Assembly (NCBI GenBank): GCA_013297575.1
Contig: JAAFHO010000390.1
Location: forward strand, 1-5,647
Source: Chitinophagales bacterium
Lineage (GTDB): Bacteria > Bacteroidota > Bacteroidia > Chitinophagales > Saprospiraceae
Direction: 5' to 3'
DNA length: 5,647 nt
The notes under the pieces are model-generated. The model was not told the origin of the DNA. It searched no databases and saw only the letters and a program-made list of their open reading frames with translations. This document shows, in pieces, positions 3,501 to 5,647 of the stretch. The stretch's first letter is position 1; the number at the start of each line of letters is the position of its first letter. The translations under genes were made by a program, and so were the position numbers.

Positions 3501-5647
3501 GCTATGAAATTTAAAGGTGGCTTCTCTTATACCTTTAATTGCTCTTCGGGGCCAATGCAGACAGTCCTTACCGATCGTTCTGAATATCTCCCCGGTTTCA
3601 CTTTTTCCACACCAACCTGGTACGAAGTAGGTGTAGGTGTCATTGGAACTGGCTCTGTATTATCTGCTTCGTTATCACCCGGCCCACATACGGTTTATTT
3701 ACAGGTCACTTATGGTTCACAAACTTGTGTCAGTCCATCACAAGTCATCAGTGTACCCGCGCTTCCGTCGGCTGCATTTACCCACAATGCGCCAAAATGT
3801 GAAGGGGTACCGGTTGTTTTCAACAATACTTCTACGGGCGGTGGTATTTTAGGCTATAGCTGGAATTTTGGTGATATGGCAACTTCCGGTGTGGCAAGTC
3901 CGCAGCGTACTTATGATGCTCCACCTAACTCATTTACAGCAACATTAACAGTTGCTAGTACATGGGGATGCACGTCTTCGGCCAGTGCCACATTCCCAAT
4001 TGCTTCGCGCATCAATACCAATCCGACTATTACGATGGCGCCCCCTTCTCCGCAATGCCAAGGGACTCCTATTAACCTCACAGCAGTGCCAACTGGATTG
4101 CCCACACCAGTGACTTATGGTTGGTACAATACGGTTGCACCTACTGCACCGCTTAGTACAACTGTTAGTTATTCTCCGTCTATCAGCGGGTCTTATGGCG
4201 TAAATGTATCGGATGGCAATGGTTGTATTTATAATGTACTAGCCCCCAATCCAGTCATTTATTTACCGCCCCCCGTTGTCCAAATTGTAGGTAAAACCGA
4301 CTATTGCCTTGGTGAACAGATCAATATCTCTGCTAATTTAGGCTCGTTGGGTTATACTTATAGTTGGACTGTTACACCACCATCAGGCCCAAGTAGCAGT
4401 TTCTCAGGTGCAAATGTCTCCATCCCAGCTAATGCAGCGGGCACTTATAATTTTGCTGTCACCATTGTGCATACCGCTTCTGGTTGCTCCAATTCAGGAT
4501 CAATGAATGTAGTAGTGCATGCTGGTGTGAGTGGGTTAACTATTACTTCAAGTGCCAATTGCGAACCGGCCACTTTAACTGCCAATGGCGTTGGTGCGGT
4601 ATTCTATAACTGGAGCACTGGGGATAATACGCCATCTACGACTGTTAACCAAGGTGGTTTCTATTCTGTAATTGCCTCTGACAATTGGGGCTGTACAGCA
4701 AAAGAAACGTATTTATTGGAAGGCAAACCCGACCTCAGTAATATCATGACTGGCTGTTATGAATACTGCGAACCGGTCATTTGGCAGGCGATTGCTTGCG
4801 CAGGTTGCACCTACCAGTGGTATTTGAATGGAAGTGCTATCGCTGGGGAGACCAATTCAACCATTAATATTACAACTTCTGGTACTTATACCGTGGAAGT
4901 GAGTAATGGTCCCGGTTGTGAATCGGTAAGTGATCCTATTGATATTAGTATAGCTAGTAATCCTGACCTTTGTGATAAATGTTTGGTAGAACCTAAAGAG
5001 GCAAAATTTAATTGCGTTGGATATGATCCAATTACAGGCAACCTCATTTATGAATTTACGATTGATATAAGCAATTATGGCGGAGCTTTATTTGGACTAT
5101 CGGCCACTTCTTCATTTGGATCGATTACGATTGATAACCCATCCAGTGGATATTTACCCGGTGGAGGTGCTGTAACTTCGGTGCATGGCTACTTGATCTG
5201 GAATGGTCAAGACCGAAATGGTTGCATAAGGTTCCAAGGATACTTGTCTCGCGACTGCGAAAACGAGGAACTCTGCGAGTTTAGGTGGTGTGGCGAACTG
5301 CCAAAATGCTGCGACAAGCCTTGTGATCTTAAATTGAAAGAGGCTACTGTTGAATGTATCGGCTTTGGTTATTATAAAGTAACACTAACACTTGACAATT
5401 ACGGATGTGCTTTAACTAATGGCTTTATTAAAGGTGCTTATGGTATTTACAACATAACACCGTCTAATATTCCTGTTGGTCTAAGCACCTTTACCGCTGT
5501 GGTGTTTGGCATACCTGGATCAAATGGTTTTGTACTTTGTGGATACCAATTTAACGGTGAACGTTGCTGTATCGACTTCAAACTAGATTTCGGCGATTGT
5601 AGAGATACTGGTTGTAAGCTAGAAGCAGGTAGAAACCAGGTAACTTG
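480..5647 (+). CDS. Giant secreted PKD/Ig-like multidomain surface protein (3' end outside window)
   Basis: One frame stays open from the ATG at 480 to the last base: 1,722 complete codons plus two bases. An in-frame TAA at 468-470 means this is the first possible ATG, and it begins a good signal peptide, which supports the start. There is no Shine-Dalgarno sequence, as is usual in Bacteroidota. After the signal peptide come about 17 beta-sandwich modules. Residues 45-765 are mostly PKD-like units with W-x-[VI]-xx-GG and a second Trp, with one PKD unit at 232-316. Residues 766-1490 mix PKD units with W-x-F-G-D and Ig-like units with WSTG...GTY. Residues 1498 onward are Cys-rich tandem units. 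No catalytic domain is visible. Proteins built this way in Bacteroidota are typically exported adhesins or matrix proteins, often with a type IX secretion C-terminal domain. That domain would be off-window, so the export route and role are inference. Modules are well diverged from each other, so the array is old rather than recently amplified. Confidence 0.95.
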   Translation, partial: MQISFHFLKWLACIVFIAVQCSILSANPKGAPTSGVHPIDATMACPSFTGPSVSCVNQLETYLTTPMAGVSYTWAVSAGGVLSNTTGPSTLVNWTAAGARFVVLTSTGPGAAVSTCTLSVTVNVQPTPTILTDFISDCPEDRKEGNNAIAPQEKKDECWVVCENSTVNYSTTNVAGNTYKWVIVGGTPTTATGSSVNVTWGPSGTGSVTLTETAPGGCSVTVEECIKIVDSPVAKFLFNGQDPSNPLKICLGQTVYFSDLSVGGAFWLWEFGDGGTSTLQNPDHTYNNPGTYSGTLTVKNECGCTSVLPFKVIVTAQVSPEIGCISTVCLNDCAFYSVGNLSNCPGAVITWTIYGGKILNNPTSASVNVIWDDNDSYVKANGYGLICAQVSGCPDLCDGEVCVRVPVIHQVSIMGDLVACVGDPVTYSVPVQPGINEGFAPDGVDFDWVVSAGGTIISTPPYSNSITVIWNNPGTGTVDLLTYENTLTSGNGCKFDPDKITVTIKPSFDIFPDVATICVGTSQVFNVTGSGSFNWTMTGPGGTVGPTAGGTSFLAAPTVPGTYVISASSTSGVYCNVTPSAVLQVLPTPAIPTGTLSGTLSVCPNTPYSYTLNTAPPPGTVLIWSITGGTLYGGAGQTVTAQWSGIPPMVLSVQAMGTQAPFCTSLPRTFNITNYVPPTTFVQGTSTACVNETRPFNISAALTNYTNLQWSVSPLTAGSVVSGQGTPNINVLFNTSAPSTVQIVCTATVCGSPVTDIKTVTVTQIPTYTIVATPSPQCQNAPVALSLASSTGVSTYNWNFGDLTPNSTLSNPSHTWLPSGTFPITAQLTLNICGNPTVNAATTINILPLPVINVTASNGYVICGSVTSTNLTATTQFTSTYLWSTGQTTPVINVTTPGTYTVVATNPSTGCTSSSSVLVLGCGNCIGCTSLTPPWTFTSVENCASFTFTPNTTAATFHSWDFGDLTGNTVAGASPVTHTYAHPGYYQVKLRSLDPINNCLMTYVQTIAMKFKGGFSYTFNCSSGPMQTVLTDRSEYLPGFTFSTPTWYEVGVGVIGTGSVLSASLSPGPHTVYLQVTYGSQTCVSPSQVISVPALPSAAFTHNAPKCEGVPVVFNNTSTGGGILGYSWNFGDMATSGVASPQRTYDAPPNSFTATLTVASTWGCTSSASATFPIASRINTNPTITMAPPSPQCQGTPINLTAVPTGLPTPVTYGWYNTVAPTAPLSTTVSYSPSISGSYGVNVSDGNGCIYNVLAPNPVIYLPPPVVQIVGKTDYCLGEQINISANLGSLGYTYSWTVTPPSGPSSSFSGANVSIPANAAGTYNFAVTIVHTASGCSNSGSMNVVVHAGVSGLTITSSANCEPATLTANGVGAVFYNWSTGDNTPSTTVNQGGFYSVIASDNWGCTAKETYLLEGKPDLSNIMTGCYEYCEPVIWQAIACAGCTYQWYLNGSAIAGETNSTINITTSGTYTVEVSNGPGCESVSDPIDISIASNPDLCDKCLVEPKEAKFNCVGYDPITGNLIYEFTIDISNYGGALFGLSATSSFGSITIDNPSSGYLPGGGAVTSVHGYLIWNGQDRNGCIRFQGYLSRDCENEELCEFRWCGELPKCCDKPCDLKLKEATVECIGFGYYKVTLTLDNYGCALTNGFIKGAYGIYNITPSNIPVGLSTFTAVVFGIPGSNGFVLCGYQFNGERCCIDFKLDFGDCRDTGCKLEAGRNQVT
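612..854 (+). other. PKD-like module 1 (residues 45-125)
   Basis: This is the first extracellular module. WAVSAGG at residues 74-80 is followed by VNW with Trp94 twenty residues after Trp74, and the module ends in a beta strand near CTLSVTVNV. The W-x-V-x-x-G-G plus second Trp pattern recurs in at least four later modules. It fits the PKD-like family common in Bacteroidota surface proteins (I believe Pfam PKD_6). Assignment is by motif, not by a profile search. Confidence 0.6.
891..950 (+). other. Charged inter-domain linker (residues 138-157)
   Basis: This segment, beginning CPEDRKEGNN and ending QEKKDE, is densely charged (4 Lys/Arg and 5 Glu, plus 2 Asp). Most of the protein around it is Thr/Ser/Gly/Val-rich with few charges. 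It separates the first two PKD-like modules and reads as a flexible, exposed linker. It starts and ends next to Cys residues (138 and 158), so a disulfide could close it into a loop. Confidence 0.5.
951..1172 (+). other. PKD-like module 2 (residues 158-231)
   Basis: WVIVGG at residues 181-186 is followed by VNVTWGPSGTG with Trp200, a 19-residue Trp-Trp spacing that matches module 1. Cys162 near the start and Cys218 near the end (APGGCSV) could form the disulfide typical of such modules. The pairing is inferred. Confidence 0.6.
1173..1427 (+). other. PKD domain with canonical motif (residues 232-316)
   Basis: WEFGDGGTS at residues 269-277 followed by NPDHTYNNPGTY is the textbook PKD signature: W-x-F-G-D-G, then x-P-x-H-x-Y, then P-G-x-Y. 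It is the only unit in the window that keeps the Gly after FGD. PKD domains are Ig-like beta sandwiches used as spacers or for protein and glycan contacts outside the cell. Confidence 0.9.
1428..2774 (+). other. Run of five PKD-like modules (residues 317-765)
   Basis: The approximate units are 317-407, 409-505, 506-587, 588-674 and 675-765. Their core motifs are WTIYGG (351-356) with Trp371; WVVSAGG (448-454) with Trp470; WTMTGPGG (535-542); WSITGG (624-629) with Trp643; and WSVSPL (710-715), where the GG is lost. A Cys early in each unit (for example CVGD at 420, CVGT at 518, CPNT at 603, CVNE at 689) marks the expected early strand. The 317-407 unit is richer in Cys than the others. Boundaries are estimates from motif spacing. 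Confidence 0.6.
2775..3020 (+). other. PKD domain, variant motif (residues 766-847)
   Basis: WNFGDLTPN starts at Trp798 and is followed by NPSHTW (811-816) and SGTF, which align with the PKD signature. Leu803 replaces the usual Gly after FGD, and Trp816 replaces the usual Tyr. The unit opens with PSPQCQ (774-779), a phrase that returns at 1189-1194 before an Ig-like unit. Confidence 0.8.
3021..3239 (+). other. Ig-like WSTG module A (residues 848-920)
   Basis: This short module of about 73 residues has WSTGQTTP at 883-890 and PGTYTV at 897-902. The pattern is common in Bacteroidota adhesins, where the G-T-Y turn leads into a late strand ending in a Cys (Cys911). Trp883 to Tyr900 is 17 residues, the same spacing as in module B (residues 1348-1413). 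Confidence 0.7.
3240..3263 (+). other. Cys-rich linker GCGNCIGC (residues 921-928)
   Basis: Three Cys in CGNCIGC (922, 925, 928) sit exactly between a WSTG module and a PKD module. In an exported protein they are likely disulfide-bonded. The C-x-x-C-x-x-C spacing is not enough to call a metal site. Confidence 0.5.
3264..3503 (+). other. PKD domain, variant motif (residues 929-1008)
   Basis: SWDFGDLTGN (959-968) is followed by VTHTYAHPGYYQV (976-988), which matches the PKD pattern W-D-F-G-D ... H-x-Y ... P-G-Y-Y. Leu965 replaces the canonical Gly. Confidence 0.88.
3504..3758 (+). other. Degenerate beta-sandwich module (residues 1009-1093)
   Basis: This segment lies between two PKD domains and has similar length and composition (early Cys1021, Trp1047, GPHTVYLQV at 1068-1076, late Cys1083). 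It lacks the FGD motif and is best read as an Ig/PKD-type unit that has drifted. The assignment is by position and pattern only. Confidence 0.45.
3759..4007 (+). other. PKD domain, variant motif (residues 1094-1176)
   Basis: The unit opens PSAAFTHNAPKCEGVPVVFNN, a typical PKD first half. It then has SWNFGDMATS (1127-1136), SPQRTY (1140-1145) and a closing GCTSSASATF strand (1163-1172). Met1133 stands where Gly is usual, the third such replacement in this protein. Confidence 0.88.
4008..4520 (+). other. Two Ig/PKD-like modules (residues 1177-1262 and 1263-1347)
   Basis: The first has PSPQCQG (1189-1195), YGWYN (1213-1217), SGSYGV (1236-1241) and a GC at 1248-1249. The second has DYCLGE (1274-1279), YSWTVTPPSG (1294-1303), AGTYNF (1320-1325) and a SGC near 1336. 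Both show the early Cys, central Trp, G-x-Y and late Gly-Cys order of bacterial Ig-like sandwiches. No FGD motif is present. Confidence 0.6.
4521..4718 (+). other. Ig-like WSTG module B (residues 1348-1413)
   Basis: NWSTGDNTPSTTV (1377-1389) and GGFYSV (1392-1397) repeat the layout of the module at residues 848-920, including the 17-residue spacing from Trp1378 to Tyr1395. The late strand ends at WGCTAKE with Cys1405. Confidence 0.7.
4719..4949 (+). other. Ig-like module with extra cysteines (residues 1414-1490)
   Basis: The order CEYC-like start (CYEYC, 1426-1430), then CAGCTYQWYLNG (1440-1451), SGTYTVEV (1467-1474) and GPGC (1477-1480) is that of a bacterial Ig-like domain. Five Cys fall in about 55 residues, more than in the modules before it, so it forms a transition into the Cys-rich tail. 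Confidence 0.65.
4971..5309 (+). repeat. Cys-rich tandem unit 1 (residues 1498-1610), unnamed module
   Basis: The unit opens with CDKC (1498-1501), then C-x10-C (1501 to 1512), CVG, and the strand NLIYEFTIDISNYG (1521-1534). Its second half contains NGC (1580-1582) and ends NEELCEFRWCGELPKC (1595-1610). It carries 8 Cys. The strand-rich sequence suggests another disulfide-stabilised beta sandwich. It aligns with the next unit except for a six-residue insertion (YDPITG, 1515-1520). I cannot match it to a named family. Confidence 0.65.
5310..5597 (+). repeat. Cys-rich tandem unit 2 (residues 1611-1706), unnamed module
   Basis: The unit opens CDKPC (1611-1615), then C-x10-C (1615 to 1626), CIG, and the strand FGYYKVTLTLDNYG (1629-1642), which aligns without gaps to NLIYEFTIDISNYG of unit 1. 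It ends NGERCCIDFKLDFGD (1692-1706), comparable to the NEELCEF segment of unit 1. Similarity is at the protein level only; the DNA has diverged. Confidence 0.65.
5598..5647 (+). repeat. Start of Cys-rich tandem unit 3 (residues 1707 onward)
   Basis: CRDTGC (1707-1712) occupies the place of CDKC and CDKPC in the two preceding units, and KLEAGRNQVT follows. If the C-x10-C register holds, residue 1723 should be Cys. The window ends in TG, the first two bases of exactly that codon. Confidence 0.55.

Noticed and set aside
2799..4061. Repeated phrase PSPQCQ (residues 774-779 and 1189-1194) as a sign of recent module duplication
   Set aside because: The following sequences diverge at once (one leads into a PKD with WNFGD, the other does not), and the DNA differs at synonymous positions, so it is shared family wording or an old duplication.
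692..4105. Minus-strand open frames (692-982, 1013-1213, 2780-3100, 3119-3346, 3911-4105)
   Set aside because: They are antisense shadows of the Thr/Val/Gly-rich coding frame: their products are Val/Thr/Pro-rich mirror compositions with no recognisable protein.

Overview
The window looks like Bacteroidota DNA of moderate GC. This rests on the style of the main protein (a long secreted mosaic of PKD, PKD-like and Ig-like modules), the lack of a Shine-Dalgarno sequence before its start, and a TAnnTTTG-type -7 box upstream. Environmental Saprospiria or Chitinophagia would fit, but that finer placement is inference. No rRNA, tRNA, CRISPR array, insertion sequence or phage gene was seen.

Layout: (1) positions 1-237 are the last 78 codons of a plus-strand gene that enters from the left and that I do not recognise. 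(2) Positions 238-479 are a non-coding gap with one reasonable promoter candidate and no convincing terminator. (3) From the ATG at 480 to the right edge there is one uninterrupted plus-strand reading frame of 1,722 complete codons. It has no stop in the window, so it is a 5'-complete, 3'-truncated giant gene. All other long frames inside it, on either strand, are shadows.

The giant protein starts with a signal peptide (residues 1-26). About 17 beta-sandwich modules of roughly 65-100 residues follow. One class carries W-x-[VI]-x-x-G-G with a second Trp about 20 residues later (PKD-like). A second class is PKD proper, with W-x-F-G-D at residues 269, 798, 960 and 1128. A third is short Ig-like modules with W-S-T-G and G-[TF]-Y motifs. 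From residue 1498 the protein changes into cysteine-rich tandem units, with 17 Cys in residues 1496-1712. Two units are complete and a third has just begun at the edge. I do not recognise this unit as a named family.

The likely role is a cell-surface or secreted adhesin or matrix protein exported through Sec. The type IX secretion system would be the usual outer-membrane route, but its C-terminal sorting domain would lie outside the window. No partner genes are visible. The most interesting item is the cysteine-rich tandem module, whose spacing predicts the identity of the codon cut by the window edge.
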